From contig JAOTRX010000012.1 in assembly GCA_030247675.1 (NCBI GenBank), positions 1 to 64,000 on the forward strand: a stretch of DNA of 64,000 nucleotides, given 5' to 3'. Within the stretch, counting starts at the first letter, position 1. Every line of letters starts with the position of its first letter. Of this stretch, positions 16,632-24,819 are shown piece after piece. Under the pieces are notes generated by a model that saw only the letters and a list, made by a program, of their open reading frames with translations, made no database searches and had not been told where the DNA came from. Origin of the DNA: Desulforhopalus sp. GTDB lineage: Bacteria; Desulfobacterota; Desulfobulbia; Desulfobulbales; Desulfocapsaceae. The translations under genes were made by a program, and so were the position numbers.

Positions 16632-17495
16632 TTAAGGTTTCTTTGCTTTAAAATGAGCTCCTATGGTGTACTCCGAGGTCCGAACCGGAGTCTTCCCCAG
16701 CTCGGCAATTTCTGCAAAACCTGCCTGCTGCATCAAAGAAACCAGATCCCCGACGGGGATCGCACCGCCTATTCACTGGGACCAAGAGGCAGCCCCGGCT
16801 GCCAAATGCGGAGGCAGTTCCTTTTCGAGGATGATATCGGCGAATTGCAGTCGTCCTCCCGGCTTTAGTATCCGGAAAATCTCTACGAAGAGCCTTGGTT
16901 TGTTGGGGACGAGATTGATGACCGCATTCGACACCACAACATCGAAGAAGTTGTCCGGAAAGGGCAGCTCTTCCGATTCAAGCTCCATGACATCGCAGCT
17001 AACTGCCTGAAGTGTTACGAGGTTGGCCCTTGCCCGTTCGGCCATTTCTCTGGACAATTCAAGTCCTACGACACGACCATTTGCGCCGGCCAAATGAGAT
17101 GCCAGGAATACATCGAAACCGGCTCCGCAACCAAAATCAAGGACATGGTTTCCTTGGCTAATCGGCTCAATGGCCAGAGGATTGCCAACCCCACAGAAGG
17201 CGTTGAGTATCGGCTCGGGAATTGTTTCCAGGAGCTCCTTTGGATAGCCAAGCTGGGCAGCGCCTTCCTTGCCAACCGCATATTTAAAATATCCGGCGGC
17301 GGAAGTTGATACAGCAGCGTATTTTCGTTGAATGGCCTCTCGTATCTCCTGGAGTTCAGAGATGGTAAAGGCCCCGGGTTGAAGTTGATCTATTTTCCTA
17401 GTCGTGGAGAGGGTTGTCTGCAACTGGCGTCCGCCAGTATCATCTTTTGGTGGTCAGCCACCGGTTTTGAGACTGCATGCATCTGGCTGCAACAT
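16632..17495 (-). CDS. ArsM-like SAM methyltransferase, probable selenoprotein (two in-frame UGA)
   Basis: Read through two TGA codons, this is a 287-residue class I methyltransferase of the UbiE/ArsM type. The ATG at 17495 has AGGAG 7 nt upstream, and no other ATG could serve. U14 (TGA at 17454-17456) lies in CSLKTGG-U-PPKDD. The SAM-binding motif is VLDFGCGAGFD and the post-motif is VVVSNAVINL. U241 (TGA at 16773-16775) lies in SWSQ-U-IGGAIP, where ArsM relatives have a conserved Cys (W..C..GA.P) that binds As(III). After it the same frame encodes 46 residues with the expected family ending (LMQQAGFAEI) before TAA. Each TGA is followed by a perfect hairpin at bacterial SECIS distance. The usual CC pair near the N-terminus is absent (SAAG instead). 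Substrate could be arsenite or another soft element. A conventional reading would start at the TTG at 17423 and stop at 16773, leaving a truncated enzyme. Confidence 0.8.
16745..16761 (-). other. Candidate bacterial SECIS hairpin for UGA241
   Basis: On the minus strand gatcccc-gtc-ggggatc forms a perfect 7-bp stem with a 3-nt loop beginning with G. The loop starts 19 nt after the TGA at 16773-16775, within the 16-37 nt window known for bacterial SECIS elements, and lies inside the coding sequence as those elements do. Confidence 0.72.
17423..17438 (-). other. Candidate bacterial SECIS hairpin for UGA14
   Basis: On the minus strand actggc-ggac-gccagt (or a 7-bp stem with a 2-nt loop) starts 15 nt after the TGA at 17454-17456, placing the G-containing loop about 22 nt downstream. 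Distance and loop G fit the bacterial SECIS consensus. Confidence 0.55.
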
Positions 17496-17546
17496 GAACT
17501 GACTCCTGGAAGTAGTTGAATGGGTGCTTCTAAGTAGTATGGGCAT

Positions 17547-17576
17547 ATTATAGTGAGTCTATCGACTCAATGCCAA
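17547..17576 (-). promoter_or_regulatory. Promoter of the methyltransferase with operator in its spacer
   Basis: On the minus strand TTGGCA (17576-17571), an 18-bp spacer and TATAAT (17552-17547) precede the start codon at 17495 by about 50 bp. The inverted repeat TGAGTC-gata-GACTCA (17554-17569) fills the spacer with one base to spare on each side. This arrangement fits direct control by a dimeric regulator, by repression or by a MerR-like mechanism. Confidence 0.6.
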
Positions 17577-17791
17577 TAGTGTCGGGAAAATATCTGGTTT
17601 CGTTTTTTGTAAAGGAATGTTTAGAGCCAGGTATCCATCCCTATCGAGGTGAATACCTGGCTGATTTGCTTTTTAAGGCCGGCGTGCTTACCCTGCGGAG
17701 AGAAGACGTGAGTGCTTTTGCCCCAGAGGCAGGAAAAAATGCCCTTTGTTTGCACAATATGAAAGCATTTTGCAAGATAGTTGAACATTAA
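17570..17791 (+). CDS. Doubtful small ORF upstream of copA
   Basis: A 73-codon open frame ends 14 bp before the copA start. I recognise no family. Its ATG falls in the -35 box of the divergent promoter and has no Shine-Dalgarno, and the frame spans a perfect 10-bp hairpin (17625-17662), so it may just be leader sequence. A GTG at 17579 is a possible alternative start. Confidence 0.25.
   Translation: MPIVSGKYLVSFFVKECLEPGIHPYRGEYLADLLFKAGVLTLRREDVSAFAPEAGKNALCLHNMKAFCKIVEH
17625..17662 (+). other. Hairpin in the copA leader
   Basis: agccaggtat (17625-17634) pairs perfectly with atacctggct (17653-17662), and a T-rich stretch (gatttgcttttt) follows. It resembles a weak intrinsic terminator or attenuator about 145 bp upstream of copA. 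Confidence 0.5.
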
Positions 17792-17805
17792 AGGCAGCAT
17801 ACATT

Positions 17806-20079
17806 ATGGCAGCACAAACCTATGTGGCGAGAATTCAAGGCATGCATTGTGCCGCCTGTTCCACACGTGTCGAGAAGGTCGTTGGCGGTTTGGCAGGGGT
17901 AACAGGCTGTTCAGTCAATCTGGCGACCGAAAGGGCCAAAATCGACTACGATCCAACCGCAATAGGTATTGCCGAGATAGATGAGACAATTGGTGATCTC
18001 GGCTTCACGGCGATAGCTGCCGCTGTCGAGCCCGACTACCAGCAAGGACAGGAGGAAACCGCGGCAAGGCTTGCTGCGATGCGCCGGAGTTTACTGCCCG
18101 CCTTTGTCCTGGCCCTTGGAATTATGGGGCTATCAATGGCCCATATGCTTGGCATTCACCTGCCGCATTTTATCGATTCACAACAGGCCCCTTTTATCCA
18201 TACCCTTACCCAATTCCTGCTTGTTTTGCCCGTCCTGTATCTTGGCAGGAATTTTTATATGAGTGGTATTCCCGCTTTATTACGGGCGGCACCGAATATG
18301 GACTCCCTGATTGCCATCGGTACCGGTGCAGCCTTTATTTATTCGACCTGGAATCTCGTCGAGATCGGTCTTGGCAGTGATTCCGGAGGGCGCGTCCATG
18401 ACCTTTATTTTGAGTCGGCGGCCATGCTCATCGCCCTGGTGTCGCTCGGCAAATATCTTGAGGCCGGCTCGAAGGCAAAGACCACCGATGCCATCAGAAA
18501 ACTCCTGCAGCTTGCGCCCGACACTGTCACCCTGATTGATGAGAAAGGGCAACGGCAGGTTGCGGTCGCTGACATTCGTGTGGCCGATCGAATTATCATT
18601 CGGCCGGGTGAGCGGATTGCGGTTGACGGCGCCGTGATTTCTGGGGAGTCGGCGGTTGATGAGTCGATGCTTACCGGCGAAAGCATGCCGGTCAGGAAAG
18701 GCCCGGGCGATATTGTGTATGGTGGAACGCTTAATAAAAATGGGTCGTTGACCATGACAGCCGGCAAGGTCGGCCGCGACACCATGCTGGCGAAAATTGT
18801 CCGGATGGTCCAGGATGCCCAAGGAACCAAGGCGCCGATTGCCAACCTGGCCGATAGGATCAGTCTCTATTTTGTCCCTGTCGTCATCTTTATCGCAATG
18901 CTTGCAGGGATAGCCTGGTATTCGGCCGGCGGGGCGGATTTTAGTTTCTCCCTGCGTATTTTCATCGCTGTCCTGGTTATTGCCTGCCCGTGCGCCATGG
19001 GGCTGGCCACTCCCACGTCGATCATGGTCGGCACCGGCCGCGGGGCCCAGCTGGGCGTCCTGGTGAAGACCGGTGAAGTTCTTGAGCTTGCCGAGAAGAT
19101 AGACTGTGTGGTTTTTGACAAGACTGGCACCTTGACCGCCGGCAGGCCGGAGTTGACCGAGTGTATCACTCTTGGCGGATATGAGGAGAAACTCCTTGTC
19201 AGTCTCGCCGCCGCCGCGGAGAGCCGATCGGAGCACATTCTCTCCGAGGCAATTCTCCGCGCCGCGGCCACCAAGGACTGTCCTGTGCCGCAGCCGGAAT
19301 CTTTTACGGCCATTCCCGGCCGGGGTATTGAGGCGGTGGTTGTCGCGGGCGGTACCCGTTATGAGGTGCTGCTCGGCAACCGGGAGCTTTTCCTGGAGAA
19401 AGAAATCGAAGGGCTGACAGAGAGCATTGACAGGGAGGTCGATGTGCGGTCGGCGCAGGGTAAGACCGTCCTTTTTCTTGCTGTTGATAACCAGATTGCG
19501 GCGCTTCTCACCATTGCCGATCCTCTGAAACCAGAGGCAGCTGATACCATCCAGCGCCTCCAGGGGATGGGCATTGAAGTGGTGATGCTGACCGGCGATA
19601 ATGAGAAAACTGCCCGGGCGGTAGCTGGACAGGCGGGGATCAGCCGGATTGTGGCTGGAGTTATGCCTGACATGAAAGAGCAGGAAGTCATCAGGTTGCA
19701 GCAAGAGGGAAAACTTGTTGCCATGGTTGGCGACGGCATAAATGATGCTCCCGCCCTGGCCCGGGCGGATGTTGGTATGGCCATGGGTACCGGTATAGAT
19801 GTTGCTGTCGAATCTGCGGACATCGTCCTCATGACCGGCAACCTTCTGGGCGTTTGCCGGGCCATTGGACTCAGCCGGGCGACGCTTGCCAATATTCGCC
19901 AGAATCTTTTCTGGGCCTTTGCCTATAATGTCGTGGGAATTCCGGTGGCAGCAGGGGTCTTAACCGTATTTGGCGGGCCATCCCTCAGCCCGATGATCGG
20001 CGGAGCGGCGATGGCCCTCAGTTCCGTGTCGGTTGTCTCTAATGCCCTGCGGCTCAGATGGTATAAGCCGGAGGTATGA
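17806..20079 (+). CDS. copA: Cu(I)-exporting P1B-type ATPase (CopA-like)
   Basis: 757 residues: one N-terminal HMA domain with GMHCAAC (Cys15, Cys18), eight predicted membrane helices, the CPC motif in helix 6 (C394-P-C396), phosphorylation loop DKTGT at Asp438, and the hinge [11 protein letters not shown] together with the helix 7/8 residues YN and MxxSS is typical of Cu(I)/Ag(I) exporters; other soft metals are not excluded. It uses ATP to move cytoplasmic copper to the periplasm. Start ATG has aaagg 9 nt upstream. It faces the methyltransferase and HMA chaperone divergently, which together look like a metal/metalloid defence cluster. Confidence 0.94.
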   Translation: MAAQTYVARIQGMHCAACSTRVEKVVGGLAGVTGCSVNLATERAKIDYDPTAIGIAEIDETIGDLGFTAIAAAVEPDYQQGQEETAARLAAMRRSLLPAFVLALGIMGLSMAHMLGIHLPHFIDSQQAPFIHTLTQFLLVLPVLYLGRNFYMSGIPALLRAAPNMDSLIAIGTGAAFIYSTWNLVEIGLGSDSGGRVHDLYFESAAMLIALVSLGKYLEAGSKAKTTDAIRKLLQLAPDTVTLIDEKGQRQVAVADIRVADRIIIRPGERIAVDGAVISGESAVDESMLTGESMPVRKGPGDIVYGGTLNKNGSLTMTAGKVGRDTMLAKIVRMVQDAQGTKAPIANLADRISLYFVPVVIFIAMLAGIAWYSAGGADFSFSLRIFIAVLVIACPCAMGLATPTSIMVGTGRGAQLGVLVKTGEVLELAEKIDCVVFDKTGTLTAGRPELTECITLGGYEEKLLVSLAAAAESRSEHILSEAILRAAATKDCPVPQPESFTAIPGRGIEAVVVAGGTRYEVLLGNRELFLEKEIEGLTESIDREVDVRSAQGKTVLFLAVDNQIAALLTIADPLKPEAADTIQRLQGMGIEVVMLTGDNEKTARAVAGQAGISRIVAGVMPDMKEQEVIRLQQEGKLVAMVGDGINDAPALARADVGMAMGTGIDVAVESADIVLMTGNLLGVCRAIGLSRATLANIRQNLFWAFAYNVVGIPVAAGVLTVFGGPSLSPMIGGAAMALSSVSVVSNALRLRWYKPEV

Positions 20080-20106
20080 AAAAACCCTCCGCCTCTGGTG
20101 CGGGTA

Positions 20107-20247
20107 TCAGAAGTTCTTTTTGATGCCCCATTTCATCATGTTGAATTCGAGGCATATCTTCAAGACATCGATGATCCATTGTCCCCAGACACGGTCTGAC
20201 TGTTCGGCTTTGTGAGGCTGGCTTTGCTGTTTGTCTTCATTTTTCAT
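20107..20247 (-). CDS. Small hypothetical protein, 46 aa
   Basis: The frame beginning MKNEDKQQ has AAAGGA seven bases before its ATG. The protein has a charged N-terminus (KNEDKQQSQPHKAEQ) and a short amphipathic C-terminal half (WIIDVLKICLEFNMMKWG). I recognise no family. It converges on copA with only 27 bp between the stops. An in-frame start further upstream exists but lacks a ribosome site. Confidence 0.5.
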   Translation of the reverse strand: MKNEDKQQSQPHKAEQSDRVWGQWIIDVLKICLEFNMMKWGIKKNF

Positions 20248-20390
20248 AGAGATGTCCTTTTGGGAGCAGTATTTTTCTTCTTCGCTTCGATGTTTTGGAT
20301 AATGTACCAAAAAATAGCGGTATCTTCATTTTATCTATCAGAAGCAGCTGGTTTTGAAAAGCGGTAAAAGTATTTGCTTGACACAATCCG

Positions 20391-20523
20391 GAGGTCGTGG
20401 CCCAGGGTGAGTAAACCTTTGCTAGGGCCAACATCAGCTGATGGGATCAGGCCCGTGGCAAACCTCTTTCACTTTCCCTCTCATTGTAACCTGCCGATGC
20501 AAGGCCGGAGTAGTGTAACCGGC
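20391..20523 (+). ncRNA. Candidate structured RNA or leader, class not recognised
   Basis: gaggt (20391-20395) can pair with acctc (20462-20466) to close a junction with three hairpins: ggccc/gggcc (20399-20403 with 20425-20429), ctgat-ggg-atcag (20438-20450) and gcc-cgt-ggc (20451-20459). A further stem gccgg/ccggc (20504-20508 with 20519-20523) follows. The dense nesting suggests a folded RNA, but I cannot match it to a known class and the strand is uncertain. Confidence 0.3.
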
Positions 20524-20607
20524 TGGTAAAGATCACTCCTTCTGTCATATCCCTTGATTGAAAATCCTCAAGTATCACAAAGTAGTAGGGCCTGAGGGCT
20601 GTGGTAT

Positions 20608-20620
20608 CACATTGTGTGAA
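20608..20620. promoter_or_regulatory. Candidate regulator site, TCACA-ttg-TGTGA
   Basis: A perfect 5-bp dyad whose core CACATTGTG recurs at 20852-20860 nearer the hdrA start. Half-sites of the TTGTGA/TCACAA kind are used by redox regulators such as Rex and CRP/FNR-family HcpR in sulfate reducers. The match is partial. Confidence 0.35.
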
Positions 20621-20867
20621 ATGTGCATAATGTGCAAGCCAATTTTTTTCAGTTTAGGCAAGACTTTGGTCAGTGGATAAAATCCGGACATGCGATTATT
20701 TTAATAAAACTAATTATAACAGACTTATATAGTCTATTGGTGTTACTGAAAGAAAGAATAAGGCATGGCTGGCAAAGGGTGAAAATTTGATGATTGTTTA
20801 GATTTAGTCGATAAAAAGCCATTTGACAAAAGGTGAAAAATATAATTCATGCACATTGTGACTAGTT

Positions 20868-20887
20868 TGAACAACACTGCATGTTCA
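20868..20887. promoter_or_regulatory. Dyad TGAACA-N8-TGTTCA upstream of hdrA
   Basis: Perfect 6-bp arms 50 bp before the hdrA start codon, placed where an operator could act on the operon promoter. The regulator is unknown. Confidence 0.35.
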
Positions 20888-20937
20888 TTTGCAGTCGCTT
20901 GCGAGATTATTGTTAATTAAAGTCAACGGAGGTAAGA

Positions 20938-22959
20938 ATGGCAAAAGTTGGAGTGTATGTCTGTCACTGCGGTTCCAATATCGGCGGCGTTGTCGATGTT
21001 GAGGCGGTTCGCCAGCATGCGGAGTCCCTGCCGGATGTCGTCGTTTCCCGGCAGAACCTGTTTATGTGCTCAGACCCAGGTCAGGAAATAATTCGTCAAG
21101 ACATCAATAACGGTGTTATCGATAAGGTAGTTGTTGCCGCTTGCACACCACGAACCCACGAGCCGATTTTCCGGAAGGTCTTGGAAGGCGAGGGTTTGAA
21201 CAAGTATCTCTTTGAGATGGCCAACATTCGCGACCAGGACAGCTGGGTGCATGCCAACGATAAGGACGGAGCCACCGCCAAGGCCAAGCAGATCGTCGCC
21301 TCAGCCGTCGCCAAGGCGAGAAACCTCCAGCCCCTCGAGGATAAATATGTCGATGTCACCAAGGCCGCTCTCGTTATCGGTGGCGGTGTCGCGGGCATTT
21401 TTGCGGCTCTTGATCTCGCCAATATGGGCAATAAGGTCTATCTGGTGGAAAAAGAGCCGTCGATCGGCGGGGTCATGGCCCAGCTCGACAAGACTTTCCC
21501 GACCAACGACTGTTCCGCCTGTATTCTCACCCCGGTCATGGTTGACGCCGGTACCCATCCCAACATCGAGCTGCTGACCTACTCAGAGATCGAGGCGGTC
21601 GAGGGCTATATCGGCAACTTCGATGTGAAGATCAGAAGGAAGCAGGCCTATGTAGATTGGGAGAAGTGCACTGGTTGCGGCGACTGCGCCGAGGCCTGCC
21701 CGGTCCGCACCCCGAACGAATTCAACGCTGGACTCGACAACCGCAGTGCCGCCTATATCCATTTTCCCCAGGCAGTGCCGAAAAAAGCGGTCATCGATAT
21801 GGCCAACTGCGTCAACTGCGGTGGCCGGACCATCGGCTGCGAGCCGAAGATCAGCAAAAAGACCGGCAAGCCAATCCTCGCTCCCTGCGAACGCGCCTGC
21901 CCTGCAGCGGCCATCGATCGCTCCAAGCCGGCGGATCCGAATGGCCAGATCCTCGACGTCAAGGTCGGCGCCATCGTTGTCGCCACCGGCTACAAGGTCA
22001 TGGACAAGAGCAACTTCAAGAACCTCGCCCCGGATTCACCAAACGTTCTCACCGCCCTGCAGCTTGAGCGGCTGATCTCCGCCACCGGCCCGACCGGCGG
22101 CCAGTTCCTCCGCCCCAGCGACATGAAGAAGCCGCACACCATCTCCTTCCTGTCCTGTGTCGGCTCACGCGACGAGCGCCATCATACCCACTGTTCGCGG
22201 GTGTGCTGCATGTACATGATCAAACAGGCAAAACTTCTCAAGGAGAAATATCCGAGTCTTGAGATCTACATGCATTTCATGGATGTCAGGACCCCGGGCA
22301 AGGACTTCGACGAGTATTATACCGGCGCCATCGATATGGGTATCCACATTATACGCGGCCGCGTCGGCGGCATCGATATGATGCCCGGCGACAAACTGCG
22401 TGTCATGGGCTATGACGCCGATCTGGCGGCAAATATCGAGGTCGAGGCCGACCTGGTGGTGCTCGCCACCGCCATCGAGCTGCAGGATGATGTCAAACCG
22501 TTTGCCCAGAAACTCAGCCTGACCCTTGACGGTTCCGGCTTCTTCAAGGAGCTGCATCCGAAACTGAAACCGGTCGAGACCCCTGTGGAAGGGGTATTTC
22601 TTGCCGGCTGCTGTCAGGGACCAAAGGATATTCCGGATACCGTCGCCCAGGCCAAGGGCGCCGCTGCCGCCGCCGCGGTACCGCTTGCGCAAGGAAGGGT
22701 AAGAATCAACCCAACCATTTCCGAGATCGACATGGAAAAATGCAGCGGCTGTGGTATCTGCGCTCCGCTCTGTCCATACGGCGCGATCAACATGGTTACC
22801 ACGGATCCTACCCATCCTCGGGCCCGAATTGAGATGACCCAGTGCAAGGGCTGCGGTGTTTGTACCACCGCCTGTCCGTCCAGTGCCATCATGCTGCACG
22901 GATATACAGAGGAACAGATCATGGCGCAAATTTCCGCATTAACCGCAGTGGAGGCATAA
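20938..22959 (+). CDS. hdrA: Heterodisulfide reductase-type flavoprotein subunit A
   Basis: 673 residues: an N-terminal VCHCG motif, a Rossmann FAD-binding fold (VIGGGVAGIFAA near 145), the DCSAC segment, a cluster-binding insert with CTGCGDCAEACP, and a C-terminal pair of [4Fe-4S] motifs (CSGCGICAPLCP and CKGCGVCTTACP). HdrA is the electron-bifurcating core that takes electrons from MvhD and splits them between ferredoxin and HdrBC. All these motifs use Cys, not selenocysteine. It opens an operon hdrA-hdrC-hdrB-mvhD-mvhG-mvhA and has a strong site (ggagg) 5 nt before its ATG. In sulfate reducers the disulfide partner is thought to be a DsrC-type protein, which is inference here. Confidence 0.95.
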   Translation: MAKVGVYVCHCGSNIGGVVDVEAVRQHAESLPDVVVSRQNLFMCSDPGQEIIRQDINNGVIDKVVVAACTPRTHEPIFRKVLEGEGLNKYLFEMANIRDQDSWVHANDKDGATAKAKQIVASAVAKARNLQPLEDKYVDVTKAALVIGGGVAGIFAALDLANMGNKVYLVEKEPSIGGVMAQLDKTFPTNDCSACILTPVMVDAGTHPNIELLTYSEIEAVEGYIGNFDVKIRRKQAYVDWEKCTGCGDCAEACPVRTPNEFNAGLDNRSAAYIHFPQAVPKKAVIDMANCVNCGGRTIGCEPKISKKTGKPILAPCERACPAAAIDRSKPADPNGQILDVKVGAIVVATGYKVMDKSNFKNLAPDSPNVLTALQLERLISATGPTGGQFLRPSDMKKPHTISFLSCVGSRDERHHTHCSRVCCMYMIKQAKLLKEKYPSLEIYMHFMDVRTPGKDFDEYYTGAIDMGIHIIRGRVGGIDMMPGDKLRVMGYDADLAANIEVEADLVVLATAIELQDDVKPFAQKLSLTLDGSGFFKELHPKLKPVETPVEGVFLAGCCQGPKDIPDTVAQAKGAAAAAAVPLAQGRVRINPTISEIDMEKCSGCGICAPLCPYGAINMVTTDPTHPRARIEMTQCKGCGVCTTACPSSAIMLHGYTEEQIMAQISALTAVEA

Positions 22960-22960
22960 C

Positions 22961-23473
22961 ATGGCAGCTATCAATCTCACCAAGATGGACCAGGAAATTG
23001 TCCAGAAAATCATCGACCATGGTGGCAAAGGTATCACCAAGTGCATCCAGTGTAATGCCTGTGCCTCGGTCTGTCCTGTGGCTAAGGCCGGGTTTCCGCT
23101 GTATGGCCGGCTACTTTTTAGAAAAATCCAGACCGGACACTTTGAAGAGATCATCGAAGATTCCTCCAGCTGGGCCTGTCAAGCCTGTAACCGCTGTACG
23201 GAGATCTGTCCACGAGACGCGAAACCCTTCGAGATGGTTTTTGCCTTCCGGCGGATTCAGGCCAATGAACTGGCTATCTCCACCTCCGCCTTTACCCCGC
23301 TGATGAATCTGCACGCCACCGGTCATGCGGTGTACTCGGAGGCATCAAAGGAGTTGCGAAAGAAGGTGGGGCTCCCGGAAGTGCCGGTAACCTCTATTGC
23401 CAATGAAAAAGCCCAGGAAGAGATCCGGACCCTGCTGGATAACAGTCCGATGGCCGAGCTCGGTATATTTTAA
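22961..23473 (+). CDS. hdrC: Heterodisulfide reductase subunit C
   Basis: 170 residues with two [4Fe-4S] motifs (CIQCNACASVCP and CQACNRCTEICP), linking HdrA and HdrB. The ATG follows the hdrA stop by a single base, so translation is probably coupled. Length and motif spacing are normal for soluble HdrC. Confidence 0.94.
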   Translation: MAAINLTKMDQEIVQKIIDHGGKGITKCIQCNACASVCPVAKAGFPLYGRLLFRKIQTGHFEEIIEDSSSWACQACNRCTEICPRDAKPFEMVFAFRRIQANELAISTSAFTPLMNLHATGHAVYSEASKELRKKVGLPEVPVTSIANEKAQEEIRTLLDNSPMAELGIF

Positions 23474-23485
23474 GGAGAACAACTC

Positions 23486-24394
23486 ATGGAAAAATGCGGA
23501 ATTTACCTGGGATGCAATATCCCATTCAAGGCCCCGGATATCGAGCAATCGTTCTACAAGGTGTTTCCGGCCCTTGGCGTAGAGATCGTTGACATGGAAG
23601 GCGCCACCTGCTGCCCGGCCTGGGGTACCGCGCCGTCGTTCGATGTCGACACCTGGCTGGCCGTCTCCGGACGGAACATCACCATTGCCGAGGCGAAAGA
23701 CGTCGATATCATGACCGGCTGCAACAGCTGTTTCGGCGTCATGAGCGAGGCCAAGCACATGATCGACCACGATGCCGAGCGGAAGAAGACCTTCGAGAAG
23801 AACCTCGCCCTGATCGACCGGAAATATACCGGCAATTCCGAGGTATATCATGTCTCCCACGTCCTCTATGAGAAGGTTGGCATGGAACGGATCCGGGAGA
23901 AGCTGAAGTACACCCTCAAGCAACTGAAGATCGCCGTGCAGCCCGGCTGTCACATCCTCTGGCCCTCCGATGTCATGGCGGTGAAAGAGAAGAATACCTT
24001 TTTCCCGACCATCCTCAAGGAGCTGTGCGAGGTCCTTGGCGCCGAGGTGCCGCACTACACCAAGCTCAACGCCTGCTGCGGCATGGGCGCGATGCGCAGC
24101 ACCGATGCGGCTCGTTCGATCGGCCTCGTCAAGGAAAAGCTGATCAATATCAAGGAAGAGACGGATCCCGACATGATCGTTACCACCTGTTCTTCCTGCT
24201 ATATGCAGTTTGACGCTGCCCAGAAGCTGCTGCGGGAGAAAGGCGAGATCGATTTCGAGATTCCGGTGTTCTACTACACCCAGCTGCTTGCCCTGTGCAT
24301 GGGTTTTGATCCGAAAAACGTAGCGGCGATCAGCGAGACCCCGCGGGACGCGATCATAGAAAAAATTCAAAGCGAAGCACGGCTTTCTAACTAA
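23486..24394 (+). CDS. hdrB: Heterodisulfide reductase subunit B (two CCG domains)
   Basis: 302 residues with two cysteine-rich CCG domains: GATCCPAW then GCNSC in the first, and GCHILW, NACCGMG and TTCSSC in the second. In HdrB these bind the unusual noncubane [4Fe-4S] clusters that cleave the disulfide. All expected Cys are present. It lies 12 bp after hdrC with aaggag upstream. Confidence 0.94.
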   Translation: MEKCGIYLGCNIPFKAPDIEQSFYKVFPALGVEIVDMEGATCCPAWGTAPSFDVDTWLAVSGRNITIAEAKDVDIMTGCNSCFGVMSEAKHMIDHDAERKKTFEKNLALIDRKYTGNSEVYHVSHVLYEKVGMERIREKLKYTLKQLKIAVQPGCHILWPSDVMAVKEKNTFFPTILKELCEVLGAEVPHYTKLNACCGMGAMRSTDAARSIGLVKEKLINIKEETDPDMIVTTCSSCYMQFDAAQKLLREKGEIDFEIPVFYYTQLLALCMGFDPKNVAAISETPRDAIIEKIQSEARLSN

Positions 24395-24405
24395 GAGGTT
24401 ACTAC

Positions 24406-24819
24406 ATGGAATTTGTACCAAACATCATAGGATTCGCTTGCCAATGGTGCACCTACGCAGGTGCTGACCTCGCCGGCAATCTCCGCTGTAAATATCCACC
24501 CACCGTCAAACTGATCAAGGTTCCCTGTTCCGGCCGGGTGAAGCCGGAGTACGTTATGGAAGCTTTAGCCAACGGAGCGGACGGCGTTCTCGTCGGCGGT
24601 TGTCACTTTGGTGACTGCCATTACAAGGATGGTAACCATAAAACCAAAAATCGCATGGATATGTTGAAGGTAATGCTTGGAGACCTCGGGTTTGACCCAC
24701 GACGGTTCCGGCGTGAATGGATCTCAGGCGCCGAAGGCAAGAAGTTCGCCGAGGTCATTACCGATTTCACCGCGGAACTCATCGAACTGGGTCCCAACCC
24801 GCTGAAAGGAGGAAAATAA
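24406..24819 (+). CDS. mvhD: Hydrogenase iron-sulfur subunit D (MvhD-like)
   Basis: 137 residues with FACQWCTYAGAD, VPCSGRV and GGCHFGDCHY, the signature of the [2Fe-2S] MvhD family that joins hydrogenase and HdrA. The cysteine replaced by selenocysteine in some relatives is Cys here. It ends in TAATG, overlapping the next start. Confidence 0.93.
   Translation: MEFVPNIIGFACQWCTYAGADLAGNLRCKYPPTVKLIKVPCSGRVKPEYVMEALANGADGVLVGGCHFGDCHYKDGNHKTKNRMDMLKVMLGDLGFDPRRFRREWISGAEGKKFAEVITDFTAELIELGPNPLKGGK

Larger units (their letters stand above)
20248..20937. other. Long intergenic region upstream of hdrA
   Basis: About 690 bp without a convincing gene. It contains a block able to fold into a multi-branched RNA (20391-20523), repeated CACATTGTG motifs (20609-20617 and 20852-20860), and a dyad TGAACA-N8-TGTTCA (20868-20887). 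It probably holds the control region of the hdr-mvh operon. Confidence 0.6.

Noticed and set aside
16773-17423. Truncated or pseudogenised methyltransferase ending at the TGA at 16773
   Set aside because: The frame is intact after the TGA, the TGA matches a conserved Cys position, and a SECIS-like hairpin follows, so recoding explains the data better than decay.
20391-20523. c-di-GMP-I (GEMM) riboswitch
   Set aside because: ggcaaacc and gatgcaaggcc resemble GEMM pieces, but the hairpin between them and the receptor-type stem that should follow are missing.
24717-24818. MvhG start at 24717
   Set aside because: It overlaps mvhD by about 100 bp; the ATG at 24819 has ggagg and TAATG coupling.
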